This document shows positions 10,257-20,562 of a DNA stretch of 64,000 bases, piece by piece. Under the pieces are notes generated by a model. The model searched no databases. It saw only the letters and a list, made by a program, of their open reading frames with translations, and had not been told where the DNA came from. A program made the translations under genes and the position numbers. The stretch comes from Muribaculaceae bacterium (lineage in GTDB: Bacteria; Bacteroidota; Bacteroidia; Bacteroidales; Muribaculaceae), in contig JAFLTX010000001.1 in assembly GCA_022509145.1 (NCBI GenBank), forward strand, positions 53,161 to 117,160, written 5' to 3'. The stretch's first letter is position 1. Every line of letters begins with the position of its first letter.

Positions 10257-11219
10257 TTAAATTTTAAAGAGACTTTTTACGAATTCTTCGGGATTGAACA
10301 CCTGCAGGTCGTCGATACCTTCTCCGATGCCGATATACTTCACCGGAATCTTGAACTGGTCGCTGATTCCGATTACCACGCCGCCTTTCGCCGTGCCGTC
10401 GAGCTTGGTGATCGCCAGGGTGTTGACATCGGTGGCTGCCACGAATTGTTTTGCTTGTTCGTAGGCATTCTGCCCGGTGGAGCCGTCAAGAACGAGAAGC
10501 ACTTCCTGAGGAGCGTCGGGGAGAACTTTCTGCATCACCCGTTTGATTTTGGTGAGCTCGTTCATGAGGTTGATTTTGTTGTGAAGACGGCCTGCGGTGT
10601 CGATGATGACCACATCGGCGTTCTGGGCCTTGGCGCTGCTTACCGTGTCGTAAGCCACTGCCGCGGGATCGCTTCCGGCATTCTGCTTGATCACCTGCAC
10701 TCCTACACGCTCGCCCCACTTCTCGAGCTGGGGAATAGAGGCGGCGCGGAAGGTGTCGGCAGCGCCGAGAATCACCTTGTTGCCGGCTTTGGCAAACTGG
10801 TAGGCGAGCTTCCCGATGGTTGTGGTTTTACCCACACCGTTCACACCAACCACCATTATCACATACGGTTTCTTATCTTCCGGAACGGTGAAATCTTCCT
10901 CTTCGCCTGCCGTTCCCGAGGGTTTGACAAGCATATTGCTGATCTCCTCGCAGAGGATGGCGTTGAGCTCCTGGGTGTTGACGTATTTGTCTCGGTTTAC
11001 TCGTTCTTCCAGGCGCTGGATTATCTTCAGGGTGGTATCCACGCCGACATCGCTGGTGATGAACGCTTCCTCGAGACTGTCGAGCACTTCGTCGTCTACT
11101 TTGCTTTTCCCAGCAACGGCGCGAGTAATTTTTCCCCAAACGCTCTCTTTGGTCTTCTGCAGACCGCTGTCGAGCTTCTCTTTCTTCTCTTTTGAGAAAA
11201 ATTTATTGAAAATACCCAT
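10257..11219 (-). CDS. ftsY: Signal recognition particle receptor
   Basis: GVNGVGKTTTIGKLA, DTFRAASIPQLEKW, DTAGR, TKLDGTAKGG. Confidence 0.96.
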   Translation of the reverse strand: MGIFNKFFSKEKKEKLDSGLQKTKESVWGKITRAVAGKSKVDDEVLDSLEEAFITSDVGVDTTLKIIQRLEERVNRDKYVNTQELNAILCEEISNMLVKPSGTAGEEEDFTVPEDKKPYVIMVVGVNGVGKTTTIGKLAYQFAKAGNKVILGAADTFRAASIPQLEKWGERVGVQVIKQNAGSDPAAVAYDTVSSAKAQNADVVIIDTAGRLHNKINLMNELTKIKRVMQKVLPDAPQEVLLVLDGSTGQNAYEQAKQFVAATDVNTLAITKLDGTAKGGVVIGISDQFKIPVKYIGIGEGIDDLQVFNPEEFVKSLFKI

Positions 11220-11244
11220 ATTTGTCAGTTGGTGAATGTTTCTG

Positions 11245-11275
11245 CAAAATTAATCATTTTACCATTCATTTGCAA
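11245..11275 (-). promoter_or_regulatory. Bacteroidota-type promoter of ftsY-rimO
   Basis: On the minus strand: TTG-N20-TAATTTTG, matching the -33 TTG and -7 TAnnTTTG consensus, about 25 nt upstream of ftsY. Confidence 0.7.
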
Positions 11276-11299
11276 GACACCCACTTTTGCCGGCAATAT

Positions 11300-11770
11300 T
11301 TACGTGTCGGGTAAGATATAGATGATTCTTTGGTTGGATGATCCGCGGAATTGCAGGTCGGGGTCTCTGAGAGATTCTACGAAGGGACCGTCGACTATAG
11401 CCTCCACATAGGGAAGAATGGCCCGCAAGTTTTCAGACGCCAAAATTTCCTCGTAGGTGAAACCTGTGTAGAGCCATACCGTGTAGCCGGCTTCATTTAT
11501 CGCTTTGGCGAGCCGGGTGCTTGCTTCGGGAATGAAGAGGGGGTCGCCGCCGGTGAGGGTTACGTTGAAATCTTCTTCCCTCACGATATCGAGAATCTCC
11601 TCCAGCGTCATCGGCGTTCCGGCTGTTGGATCCCAGCTTTGGGGATTATGGCACCCGGGGCATCGGTGGCCGCATCCGGCCAGATAGATTGAAGTGCGAA
11701 ATCCGGGGCCGTCTACCGTCGTGCCCCGGATTATATCCAATACCTGGAAAGTCAAGCTGTTGCTGTTCAT
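11300..11770 (-). CDS. nrdG: Anaerobic ribonucleoside-triphosphate reductase activating protein
   Basis: IRGTTVDGPGFRTSIYLAGCGHRCPGCHNPQSWD (CxxxCxxC). The track ORF starts at 11965, but the ATG of MNSNSL at 11770 is the likely start. Confidence 0.92.
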   Translation of the reverse strand: MNSNSLTFQVLDIIRGTTVDGPGFRTSIYLAGCGHRCPGCHNPQSWDPTAGTPMTLEEILDIVREEDFNVTLTGGDPLFIPEASTRLAKAINEAGYTVWLYTGFTYEEILASENLRAILPYVEAIVDGPFVESLRDPDLQFRGSSNQRIIYILPDT

Positions 11771-11805
11771 GCCGGTCTTTACCCTTTTGGGCGCCGAGAG
11801 AATCT

Positions 11806-14010
11806 CTATTCGTGAATCACTCTGTCGCGCAGTTCGGCAAGTTTGCCGGAGTTCCAGCGGTCGGTGGTCCCCACAAGGTAGCCCGTGATGCGCTGTATAG
11901 TCTCGAATTTCGACTGACATTTCGGGCAGTGGGTCATTCCTGTGGTTGCGTTTTCGTAGCCGCACTTCGGGCAGTGGTTGCGGTTGTGGTTCACACTTCC
12001 GTAGCCCATGTTGTAACGGTCGAGAAGGTCTACGATCTGCATGATGGCTTCTTCGTTGTGGGTGGCGTCGCCATCCATCTCTACGTAGAAGATGTGGCCG
12101 CCGCGGGTGAGCTCATGGTAGGGAGCCTCAACCTTAGCCTTATGGCGCGGCGAGCATTTATAGTAGACGGGCACATGGTTGGAGTTGGTGTAATAATCTT
12201 TGTCGGTTACACCTTTTATCACGCCGAACGTCTTGCGGTCTTTCTTTGTAAACTTGCCGGAGAGGCCTTCGGCCGGAGTAGCGAGGATGGAATAGTTGTG
12301 GCCGTAGCGCTCGCTGAACTCGTTGGCTTTGCTCCTCATGGTGCGGATGATCTTGAGGCCGAGTTCCTGCGCTTCTTCGCTCTCGCCGTGGTGATGGCCT
12401 GTGAGGGCGATGAGACATTCGGCCAGTCCGATGAACCCGATGCCAAGCGTGCCTTGGTTTATAACAGACTCGATGGTGTCGTCGGGGTTGAGCTCGGAAG
12501 CGCCGTTCCAGAGGGAGCCCATGAGCATGGGAAACTGCTTTGCAAGCGCCGTGCGCTGGAAATCGAAGCGTTGTTGCAGCTGACGGGCGGCCGTTTCGAG
12601 CACACTGTCGAGTTTCTGGAAGAAGAGGTCGAGACGTTGCTTTTCGTCTACGATATGCATCACTTCCAATGCGAGGCGCACGATGTTGACGGTGGTAAAC
12701 GAAAGGTTTCCGCGTCCGATACTGGTCTTCTCGCCATAACGGTTTTCAAACACGCGTGTGCGACATCCCATCGTGGCCACCTCATATTCATAGCGTTTCG
12801 GATCGTTGATATCCCATTTCTCATGATGATTGTAAGTAGCGTCAAGGTTGAGGAAATTAGGGAAGAATCTGCGGGCCGAAACCTTGCAGGCCAGCCTGTA
12901 AAGGTCGTAGTTGCGGTCTTCCGGGAGGTAGCTTACCCCTCTTTTCTTCTTCCAGATCTGGATTGGGAAGATGGCTGTGGCGCCATTCCCCACTCCTTCG
13001 TAGGTGGAGTTGAGAAGCTCTCTGATCACACATCTCCCTTCGGCCGAAGTGTCGGTGCCGTAATTGATGGAGGAGAACACCACCTGGTTGCCGCCGCGCG
13101 AGTGGATGGTGTTCATATTGTGGATAAAGGCTTCCATGGCCTGATGCACACGGTTGACGGTGCGGTTGATTGCGTGTTGCTTGTAACGCTCTAGACCGCT
13201 GAGGCCGTCAAGGTCGCGCTTGATATAATCTTCTATCTCGGAATCATAGATGGCCGAAAGGTCTTCGCCGCAAACCTGCTCGATGGTCTTTACCTCTTCT
13301 ACATAAGATGACCTGACGTAAGGGGCCAGATAGAAATCGAAAGCGGGTATGGCCTGCCCTCCGTGCATCTCGTTCTGAGCCATCTCGAGCGAAATGCAGG
13401 TGATCACGCTGGCGGTCTCGATTCTCTTGGCAGGGCGGCTCTCGCCGTGACCGGCCACGAATCCGTTGTGGAGAATCCTGTCGAGCGGATGCTGCACACA
13501 CGTAAGGCTCTTGGTGGGGTAGTAGTCTTTGTCGTGAATGTGGATATAGTTGTTTTTCACGGCTTGAGCCACTTCAGAGTCAATGAGGTAGTCGTCGACA
13601 AAAGGCTTGGTGGTTTCGCTTGCGAACTTCATCATCATACCGGCGGGGGAGTCGGCGTTCATATTGGCGTTTTCGCGCGTGATGTCGTTGTTTTTCGCCT
13701 CGATGATTTCAAGGAATACGTCGCGGGTCTTGGCGCGGCGCGCGATGGACCGCTGGTCGCGATAGGCGATATATTTCTTCGCCACATCTTTGCGCGACGA
13801 TTTCATCAGTTCCACCTCCACCTTGTCCTGGATATCTTCCACCGACATCTGTTCCGGGGAGTTCATCCCTATGCGGTCGGTGATTCTCTGTATCAATGCC
13901 TCGTCTTCACCCTGAGGTGTGGTGAGCATAGCCTTTCTTATAGCGGCCTTGATTTTTTCTTCGTTGTATCCAACAACGCGGCCGTCTCTTTTTACTACCG
14001 TTTGAATCAT
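11806..14010 (-). CDS. nrdD: Anaerobic ribonucleoside-triphosphate reductase
   Basis: N-terminal ATP-cone, CPKCGYENATTGMTHCPKCQ zinc site, C-terminal RITGYLVGTTDRWNSGK glycyl-radical region. Confidence 0.96.
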   Translation of the reverse strand: MIQTVVKRDGRVVGYNEEKIKAAIRKAMLTTPQGEDEALIQRITDRIGMNSPEQMSVEDIQDKVEVELMKSSRKDVAKKYIAYRDQRSIARRAKTRDVFLEIIEAKNNDITRENANMNADSPAGMMMKFASETTKPFVDDYLIDSEVAQAVKNNYIHIHDKDYYPTKSLTCVQHPLDRILHNGFVAGHGESRPAKRIETASVITCISLEMAQNEMHGGQAIPAFDFYLAPYVRSSYVEEVKTIEQVCGEDLSAIYDSEIEDYIKRDLDGLSGLERYKQHAINRTVNRVHQAMEAFIHNMNTIHSRGGNQVVFSSINYGTDTSAEGRCVIRELLNSTYEGVGNGATAIFPIQIWKKKRGVSYLPEDRNYDLYRLACKVSARRFFPNFLNLDATYNHHEKWDINDPKRYEYEVATMGCRTRVFENRYGEKTSIGRGNLSFTTVNIVRLALEVMHIVDEKQRLDLFFQKLDSVLETAARQLQQRFDFQRTALAKQFPMLMGSLWNGASELNPDDTIESVINQGTLGIGFIGLAECLIALTGHHHGESEEAQELGLKIIRTMRSKANEFSERYGHNYSILATPAEGLSGKFTKKDRKTFGVIKGVTDKDYYTNSNHVPVYYKCSPRHKAKVEAPYHELTRGGHIFYVEMDGDATHNEEAIMQIVDLLDRYNMGYGSVNHNRNHCPKCGYENATTGMTHCPKCQSKFETIQRITGYLVGTTDRWNSGKLAELRDRVIHE

Positions 14011-14076
14011 ATTGCAAAGTTATTATTTCTCTTTAAAACGGGCAATATTTTAGAAATAATTTTTCAAAAAATTTTA

Positions 14077-14157
14077 TTTTTGGAAAACTTTTTAACATTC
14101 CTAAAATTTTAATAACCTGAAAATAAATAAGATGCAAATTTTTTTGGAAAACTTTTT
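14077..14157. repeat. Exact 17-bp direct repeat TTTTTGGAAAACTTTTT at 14077-14093 and 14141-14157
   Basis: Read directly from the sequence; 64-bp period in the divergent nrdD/malic-enzyme intergenic region. Confidence 0.85.
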
Positions 14158-14363
14158 GCAAAAGTCAATTTTCAAAAGTTAATTCTTCTCAAAAATATGC
14201 CATCAATCTATAAGACACACGATTAGCGGTAAAACACCCGAAAAATCGATGAGAATTTTCACTTGAGAGGGGATTGAATCAAACCTAAGAGGAGGGGAGA
14301 ATGTTGTATTATCAGAGGAGGGATTTTGATAAATTCGGGGAAGATTAAGTCAATAAAAAATTC

Positions 14364-15716
14364 TTGATTATGGATAAAATTACTAAAGGAGAAGCCCTGA
14401 GATACCATGAAGAGGGGCGTCCGGGAAAGATTGAGATCGTACCTACCAAACCATACTATTCGCAGAAAGACCTTGCGTTGGCTTATTCACCCGGCGTGGC
14501 TTATCCCAGTATTGAGATTGAGAAAGACCCGGAAATGGCTTTCAAATATACCGATCGCGGCAACCTGGTGGGTGTGCTCAGCAACGGAACGGCGGTTCTC
14601 GGGCTGGGCGATATCGGAGCTTTGGCCGGAAAACCTGTGATGGAAGGGAAGGCGCTGCTTTTCAAGATTTTCGCCGGCATCGACGCCTTCGATATTGAGA
14701 TCGACGCCAAGGAGCCGGATAAGTTTGTTGAGGTAGCCAAAGCCATCTCGCCAACATTCGGCGGTATCAATCTTGAAGATATAAAGGCTCCCGAGTGTTT
14801 CGAGATAGAGAGACGGTTGAAGGAGGAGTGCTCGATACCTGTGATGCACGACGACCAACACGGCACAGCCATCATATCGGGGGCTGCTCTCATAAATGCC
14901 TGTGAGATTCAGGGGAAGAAGCTCGAGGATGTGCGGCTTGTAGTCAACGGAGCCGGTGCCGCGGCCATAAGTTGCACCCGGCTTTATATGAAGCTGGGGG
15001 TCAAGAAGGAGAACATCGTGATTTGCGACTCGAAGGGAGTGGTTCACAAACGGCGCTCTGACCTCAACGCCTTCAAGGGAGAGCTGGCCACGGAGAGGGA
15101 AATCGATTCTTTGGCTGAGGCGCTGGTGGGAGCCGACGTTTTCCTGGGATTGAGTGTCGGAAACATTCTGACGGAAGAGATGATAAGGAGCATGGCGCCC
15201 CGGCCGATAATATTCGCGCTTGCCAACCCGGAGCCGGAGATAGCCTACGACAAAGCCATCAAGGCTGTTCCCGACATCATCGTGGCCACCGGAAGAAGCG
15301 ACTATCCGAATCAGGTGAACAACGTGTTGGGATTCCCCTATATTTTCCGCGGCGCGCTGGATACCGAGGCCTCCGAGATAAATGAAGATATGAAGCTGGC
15401 GGCGGTCTATGCCATCGCCTCACTGGCTCATAAAAAGGTGCCGGCGGAGGTGGAGGCGGCATACGACGTCTGCGATTTGAAATTTGGCCGGGAATATATC
15501 TTGCCGAAGCCTTTGGACCCGAGATTGCTGCTTGAGGTGGCTCCTGCGGTTGCGAAAGCGGCCATGGAATCGGGTGTAGCTGGCAAGGAGATCAAAAACT
15601 GGGCCGATTACCGGCGGTTCCTGGAGAAGGTGGTGCCGCATGACGACAATCATGAGGCGAAGATGAAAGCTCTCGCACGCCATGAGATTCTTTGCCGGCG
15701 AGTGAGCAAGAGATAA
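14364..15716 (+). CDS. NAD(P)-dependent malic enzyme, short form without phosphotransacetylase domain
   Basis: [53 protein letters not shown]. Confidence 0.93.
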   Translation: MIMDKITKGEALRYHEEGRPGKIEIVPTKPYYSQKDLALAYSPGVAYPSIEIEKDPEMAFKYTDRGNLVGVLSNGTAVLGLGDIGALAGKPVMEGKALLFKIFAGIDAFDIEIDAKEPDKFVEVAKAISPTFGGINLEDIKAPECFEIERRLKEECSIPVMHDDQHGTAIISGAALINACEIQGKKLEDVRLVVNGAGAAAISCTRLYMKLGVKKENIVICDSKGVVHKRRSDLNAFKGELATEREIDSLAEALVGADVFLGLSVGNILTEEMIRSMAPRPIIFALANPEPEIAYDKAIKAVPDIIVATGRSDYPNQVNNVLGFPYIFRGALDTEASEINEDMKLAAVYAIASLAHKKVPAEVEAAYDVCDLKFGREYILPKPLDPRLLLEVAPAVAKAAMESGVAGKEIKNWADYRRFLEKVVPHDDNHEAKMKALARHEILCRRVSKR

Positions 15717-15731
15717 CCAAGTCGATGGAAT

Positions 15732-17210
15732 CTACTTCTTCCAGAAACTTCTCGTGAAGAGGATGAGTATGGTGAAAAGCTCGAGCCTGCCTATGAGCAT
15801 CAGGGAGGTGAGCACCCATTTCGCGGCATCGGGCACGAGTGCGTAATTCCCGTTGAATCCTGTGATGTCTGTGCCCACGCCGGTGTTGCTCGTTACGGAG
15901 AGCGAGCAGAAGAATGAATCGCTCAACGGCAAGCCGATGATACTCAGAATCACGCCGCCGATAAGGATTACGAGAAGGTAGAGGAAAAGGAAAGCCAAGG
16001 TCTTCTGCAAAACAGGAACCGGTGTGCCCTTACCGTTCATCGTCACAGTCTTTACAGAGTTGGGGTGCATCAGGCGGTAAAATTCATTTTTCAAGAATTT
16101 GTAGAGCACTATCACGCGGTCGATCTTGGCGCCGCCGGTGGTACTCCCCGCGCAACCTCCCACGCCCATCATCAGGATGAGGAGCACGAAGGCAATCGGG
16201 CCCCAATCGAAGAAATCGGCTTCTGTGAGCCCGGTAGACGACAGCAGCGAAACGGCCTGGAAGAGGGGGTCGATTGTCACGTCTTCCAATTCAAACGCAT
16301 GCCCGGTGATGATTACATTGATAGTGAGCAGAGCGTAGCAGACGAAAATTGTGGCCACGAATATCCTGAGCACCTCATTTTTCCAAACCTGCTTCAGCTG
16401 GCCCGTGGCACCACGGAACACGAGTGTGAAGTTCACACTGCCGATAAACATGAAAATCGTTATCACACCCTTTATATAAAGGCTGTCCCACTCGTCGAGC
16501 GAGAAATCGTGAGAGGCAAAGCCGCCCGTCGACATTGTAGACAATCCGTAACAGATAGCGTTGAAACCTCCCATCTTGGAGAAGGAGAGCAGCACGATGG
16601 CTATTACGGTGAAGATAGTATAGACGAGCCAGAGGTCTTTTGAAGTGGACCCTATACGCGGGCGTATCTTGTCGTGGGTGAGGCCGGTTACTTCCGCGTT
16701 AAACAATTGCATGCCGCCCTGATAGTTGAGCATCGGCACGATGGCGATTGTAAAAAGAAGGATTCCGAGGCCTCCGATCCATTGCAGCAGGCATCGCCAG
16801 ATCAATATGGAGTGGGGGATACCTTCGTAACTGTTGAGAACGGTGGCGCCGGTGGTTGTGAACCCGCTCATCGTCTCGAAGAAAGCGTCGGTGATGCCCA
16901 GATGGGTGCGGCAGAAGATGAACGGCAGCATCCCGAAGAGCGAAAGCACGATCCATGTAAGAGCCGTGAGAAGGATCGCCTCGCGTTTCCCCATCTCCCG
17001 GCTGGAGGGCCGGATGCTCATGAGAATGAACCCGACGCCGGCGGTGATGCCCATGGCCATTATGAAGTTGACCACGTTCCCTTCTTTGTAATATATGCCG
17101 AAAGCGGCCGGGATAATCATAATTCCCGCCTCTACAAGGAGCAGCCACCCAAACACCCGAAGCAACATCGGGAAATTTACGTAACTTTTATGTGAGAATA
17201 CCCTGTTCAC
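15732..17210 (-). CDS. trkH: Potassium uptake protein TrkH family
   Basis: MSGFTTTGATVL, STMSTGGFASHD, SSTGLTEADF, SVTSNTGVGTD K+-filter-like repeats. Confidence 0.92.
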   Translation of the reverse strand: MNRVFSHKSYVNFPMLLRVFGWLLLVEAGIMIIPAAFGIYYKEGNVVNFIMAMGITAGVGFILMSIRPSSREMGKREAILLTALTWIVLSLFGMLPFIFCRTHLGITDAFFETMSGFTTTGATVLNSYEGIPHSILIWRCLLQWIGGLGILLFTIAIVPMLNYQGGMQLFNAEVTGLTHDKIRPRIGSTSKDLWLVYTIFTVIAIVLLSFSKMGGFNAICYGLSTMSTGGFASHDFSLDEWDSLYIKGVITIFMFIGSVNFTLVFRGATGQLKQVWKNEVLRIFVATIFVCYALLTINVIITGHAFELEDVTIDPLFQAVSLLSSTGLTEADFFDWGPIAFVLLILMMGVGGCAGSTTGGAKIDRVIVLYKFLKNEFYRLMHPNSVKTVTMNGKGTPVPVLQKTLAFLFLYLLVILIGGVILSIIGLPLSDSFFCSLSVTSNTGVGTDITGFNGNYALVPDAAKWVLTSLMLIGRLELFTILILFTRSFWKK

Positions 17211-17260
17211 CGCTCTTTGCCGTATCTAATTTTAATTATAACCTGATCCTTCTCCACTGT

Positions 17261-18595
17261 TCATTTAAACCACTTCTCCATCTTCTGAAGCATGCCTGCC
17301 AGACAGAAAACCACCACGAAGTCGCCGGCTTCGATCTTGGTGTGACCGTTTACCAGCATACATTCGTCGCCTCTCACCAGAGCGGCCAGCGTCATTCCGT
17401 AGGGCAGCTTGAGGTCTTTCACCTCATGGCGAGTGATTTTGGAGCCCTTTTCAGCCTGCACTTCGGCCACCTCGGCATCGGCGAGGGTGAGGAACTTGGA
17501 GTTGCTCTCGTCGGCGGCCAGCAGCAGCTTGAAGATGCGGCTCGATGCCAGCAATTTCTTATTGATGGTGGTGCCGATGTTCAGATTCTCGGCCTGGGAG
17601 AGAAACTGGATGTTCTCTACGTCGGCGATAGTCTTCTGAATGCCGAATTCCTTTGCCGTGAGGCAAGCGAGGATGTTGGTTTCAGAAGCTTCGGTAAGCG
17701 CCAGGAAAGCGTCGTTCTGATAGATGTTGTTTTCGCGGAGCACCTCGATGTCGCGTCCGTCGCCGTGGATAATATCGCAGTCGGGCAGTTCGGTGGCGAG
17801 CCGCTCGCAGGTCTCGCGGTTGTCGTCGATGATCTTCAGCTGATACAGGTCGTGAAACTCCTTTGCAAACCTTACTGCAATACGGCTGGCTCCGTAGATG
17901 AAAGCCTTCTTGATCACGCGTTTCTTCTTGCCGCAGAGGTCTCTTACCTTCTCTATATATTCCGGGGTGGTGATGAAATAGACGATATCGTCGAGCAGGA
18001 GTCTGTCGCGGCCGGTAGGGATGATTGTCTCGTTGTTGCGCTTGATCGCCGCCACGTGGAAATCGTGATTCTCCACCGGCAGTTCCATCAGCATCAGATT
18101 GAGCAGCGGGCTGTTCTGGTGCAGTTTCACACCGATCATCAGCAGTTTCCCGCCGTGGAGTTCGCCCCAGTAGCGCGCCCAGTTATGGCTCAGCGAGAGG
18201 TTGATTTCCTCGGCCGCCAAAAGTTCAGGATAGATGAGCTGGTCCACTCCCAGTTCCTTGATGATGGCGGTGTTTTTAGGGAGGAGGAATTCATAGTTGT
18301 CAATGCGGGCCACCGTCTTTCTCGCGCCCAGCTTCTTGGCGATGGCGCAGCTGGTGATGTTGCGGCTCTCGTATGGGGTGACGGCCACATACAGGTCAGC
18401 CGAAGAGATGCCGAGCTGCTTGAGGGTGGCAAACGAGGAGGTGCTTCCGTTGCACGTCATCAGGTTATAATTGGCGTCGATCATATCGAGGCGCTCCTGA
18501 TCGGAATCAAGGAGGATTATATCCTGGTCTTCGTTCGAGAGCATCTTCGCCAGATGCGATCCTACTTCGCCTGCTCCTGCTATTATTATCTTCAT
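17261..18595 (-). CDS. trkA: Trk system potassium transport NAD-binding protein
   Basis: MKIIIAGAGEVGSHLAKMLSNEDQDIILLDSD; duplicated RCK/TrkA-N and TrkA-C domains. Confidence 0.93.
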   Translation of the reverse strand: MKIIIAGAGEVGSHLAKMLSNEDQDIILLDSDQERLDMIDANYNLMTCNGSTSSFATLKQLGISSADLYVAVTPYESRNITSCAIAKKLGARKTVARIDNYEFLLPKNTAIIKELGVDQLIYPELLAAEEINLSLSHNWARYWGELHGGKLLMIGVKLHQNSPLLNLMLMELPVENHDFHVAAIKRNNETIIPTGRDRLLLDDIVYFITTPEYIEKVRDLCGKKKRVIKKAFIYGASRIAVRFAKEFHDLYQLKIIDDNRETCERLATELPDCDIIHGDGRDIEVLRENNIYQNDAFLALTEASETNILACLTAKEFGIQKTIADVENIQFLSQAENLNIGTTINKKLLASSRIFKLLLAADESNSKFLTLADAEVAEVQAEKGSKITRHEVKDLKLPYGMTLAALVRGDECMLVNGHTKIEAGDFVVVFCLAGMLQKMEKWFK

Positions 18596-18612
18596 CTGCT
18601 TATGGGATGGGT

Positions 18613-20562
18613 CTAAGAATCTTTCTTTAAAACAGCCTTTACGATGGCATCGGCATCAATGCCGGATTCTGCTTTCTGCTCGGGGATGGAGGCGTGTTGC
18701 ACCCATGCATCGTCCACTCCCAGCCGCTGCACGGGGAGTTGTAATCCTTCATCTGCGAGAAACTCGCACACTGCCGAACCGAAACCGCCAACCACGGTGC
18801 CGTCTTCCACCGTAAACACGGCTTTATATCTGCCGGCAATCTCCCTGAGGAGGTCTTTGTCGAGCGGTTTGATCCAGATCATATCGTATACGTCGGTCGG
18901 TTTACCCTCCTGTTCGAGCCTCCGCGAGGCCTCCAGCGCATCGTTGAGCACGGCGCCGACCGAGAGAATGGCCACCTGCGCGCCGGGTGAGGCCTTTATT
19001 GCACGACCTTTCCCCATTGGCACGGGGGTGGGATCACCGTCTTCAGGATTTTTAGGCACTTTTCCCCGTGGATACCTGATGGCGATCGGGCCGGCGGTGT
19101 TCGCAGCCGTAAGCATCAGTCCACGGAGCGTCTCCGCATCACCCGGTGCGGCAACGGCCATTCCCGGGATGCAGCGAAGGTAAGCGATGTCGAGCAACCC
19201 GTTGTGGGTAACCCCGTCTTCGCCCACCAGGCCTGCACGGTCAATGCAGAAGACCACGGGGAGTCCCTGGATGGCGACGTCGTGGATTATGTTGTCGTAA
19301 CCACGCTGCAGGAAAGAAGAGTAGATGGCCACGAACGGCCGCTTGCCTGCCGATGCCAGACCGCCTGCAAACGTCACGGCGTGTCCTTCGGAGATTCCCA
19401 CGTCATAACCACGTTCGGGGAAGACTTTCATAAAGGAAGCCATCGAGGTGCCCGACGGCATCGCTGCCGTTATTCCCACGATGTCTTCATCGCTCTTGGC
19501 GAGCCTGATAAGAGTGTCCGCAAATACGTCTTGCCAAAGTTTCAGCGCTTTTGAGTCGGAGGGTTTTTCGGCGCGCTCTTTATCTCTGACGCCCGTTTCG
19601 GGGTCGAATTTCCCGGGAGCGTGCCATGTGGTGGGATCATCTTCCGCCACATTATAGCCTTTACCTTTCACCGTGTGAAGATGAAGGATGCGGGGACCTT
19701 GAATATCTTTGATTTCGCGGAAAATATTCACGAGCTCCACCACGTCATGGCCGTCAAACGGGCCGAAATAGCGGATGTTGAGCCCCTCGAATATGTTCTG
19801 CTGCTTCGAGATGAACGCTTTCAGTGAGTTGGTGAGCCTCGTCACGCGCCCTTTGCGCCCTTCCTTGATGTAACCTTTCCGTTTGAAGAAGTCGTAAGTG
19901 CGGAAGCGGAAGCGGTTGTAGCGCCTTGAAGTGGAGAAACGCGACAGATATCTGTGAAGAGCCCCGACGTTGGGATCGATGCTCATGTCGTTGTCGTTGA
20001 GCACGATAAGGAGGTTGTTGTCGCGGTTTGAGGCGTTGTTGAGCCCTTCGAACGCGAGCCCGTTGCTTATTGAGGCGTCCCCGATCACGGCCACCGTCTT
20101 GCAATCTTTTCTGTCGGGATTCAGTGTGTCGGCCACAGCCATCCCAAGCGCTGCGGATATGGAATTGCCGGCATGTCCGGCCACGAAGCTGTCGTAGCTG
20201 CTCTCGGCGGGATTCGGAAAGCCGCTGATCCCTCCCTTGGTGCGTTGCGATGCAAAGAGATCTTTGCGCTCCGTCAGTATTTTATGGGCGTAAGCCTGAT
20301 GGCCCACATCCCATACAAGGTTGTCGCGTGGAGTGTCGAACACATAATGAAGGGCCACGATAATGTCTACGGCCCCCATGCTCGAGGCGAAATGCCCCGG
20401 GTTGCTCGACAGATGCTGAATGAGAAATTCTCTGATCTCGCTGCACACCTGCGGCAACTGCTCCACCGGCAGTTTGCGCAAGTCGGCAGGATTGTTGATC
20501 GTGGAAAGGAGAGACGTCTGAGGGTCTTTCTTTTCTGATTTCGCTTTCTTGGATTTTCCCAT
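18613..20562 (-). CDS. dxs: 1-deoxy-D-xylulose-5-phosphate synthase
   Basis: HLSSNPGHFASSMGAVDI, DVGHQAYAHKILTER, GDASISNGLAFEGLNN, SFLQRGYDNIIHDVAIQGLPVVFCIDRAG. Confidence 0.96.
   Translation of the reverse strand: MGKSKKAKSEKKDPQTSLLSTINNPADLRKLPVEQLPQVCSEIREFLIQHLSSNPGHFASSMGAVDIIVALHYVFDTPRDNLVWDVGHQAYAHKILTERKDLFASQRTKGGISGFPNPAESSYDSFVAGHAGNSISAALGMAVADTLNPDRKDCKTVAVIGDASISNGLAFEGLNNASNRDNNLLIVLNDNDMSIDPNVGALHRYLSRFSTSRRYNRFRFRTYDFFKRKGYIKEGRKGRVTRLTNSLKAFISKQQNIFEGLNIRYFGPFDGHDVVELVNIFREIKDIQGPRILHLHTVKGKGYNVAEDDPTTWHAPGKFDPETGVRDKERAEKPSDSKALKLWQDVFADTLIRLAKSDEDIVGITAAMPSGTSMASFMKVFPERGYDVGISEGHAVTFAGGLASAGKRPFVAIYSSFLQRGYDNIIHDVAIQGLPVVFCIDRAGLVGEDGVTHNGLLDIAYLRCIPGMAVAAPGDAETLRGLMLTAANTAGPIAIRYPRGKVPKNPEDGDPTPVPMGKGRAIKASPGAQVAILSVGAVLNDALEASRRLEQEGKPTDVYDMIWIKPLDKDLLREIAGRYKAVFTVEDGTVVGGFGSAVCEFLADEGLQLPVQRLGVDDAWVQHASIPEQKAESGIDADAIVKAVLKKDS

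Noticed and set aside
10140-11195. 351-aa + strand ORF antisense to ftsY
   Set aside because: Shadow of FtsY with all GTPase motifs on the minus strand.
11626-13194. 522-aa + strand ORF antisense to nrdD
   Set aside because: Shadow ORF: the opposite strand encodes a clear NrdD, and the antisense translation has no recognisable motif (High Val/His/Gly composition typical of antisense frames).
14272-14342. G-run cluster as a G-quadruplex upstream of malic enzyme
   Set aside because: Runs are irregular with long loops; insufficient for a confident quadruplex call, so only mentioned within the intergenic repeat finding.
14364-15716. Malic enzyme lacking the phosphotransacetylase-like domain as a truncation
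   Set aside because: The ORF ends cleanly after a complete malic enzyme domain; short forms are well known, so not treated as a pseudogene.
17192-18616. 474-aa + strand ORF antisense to trkA
   Set aside because: Shadow of an unambiguous TrkA coding sequence; no motif support.
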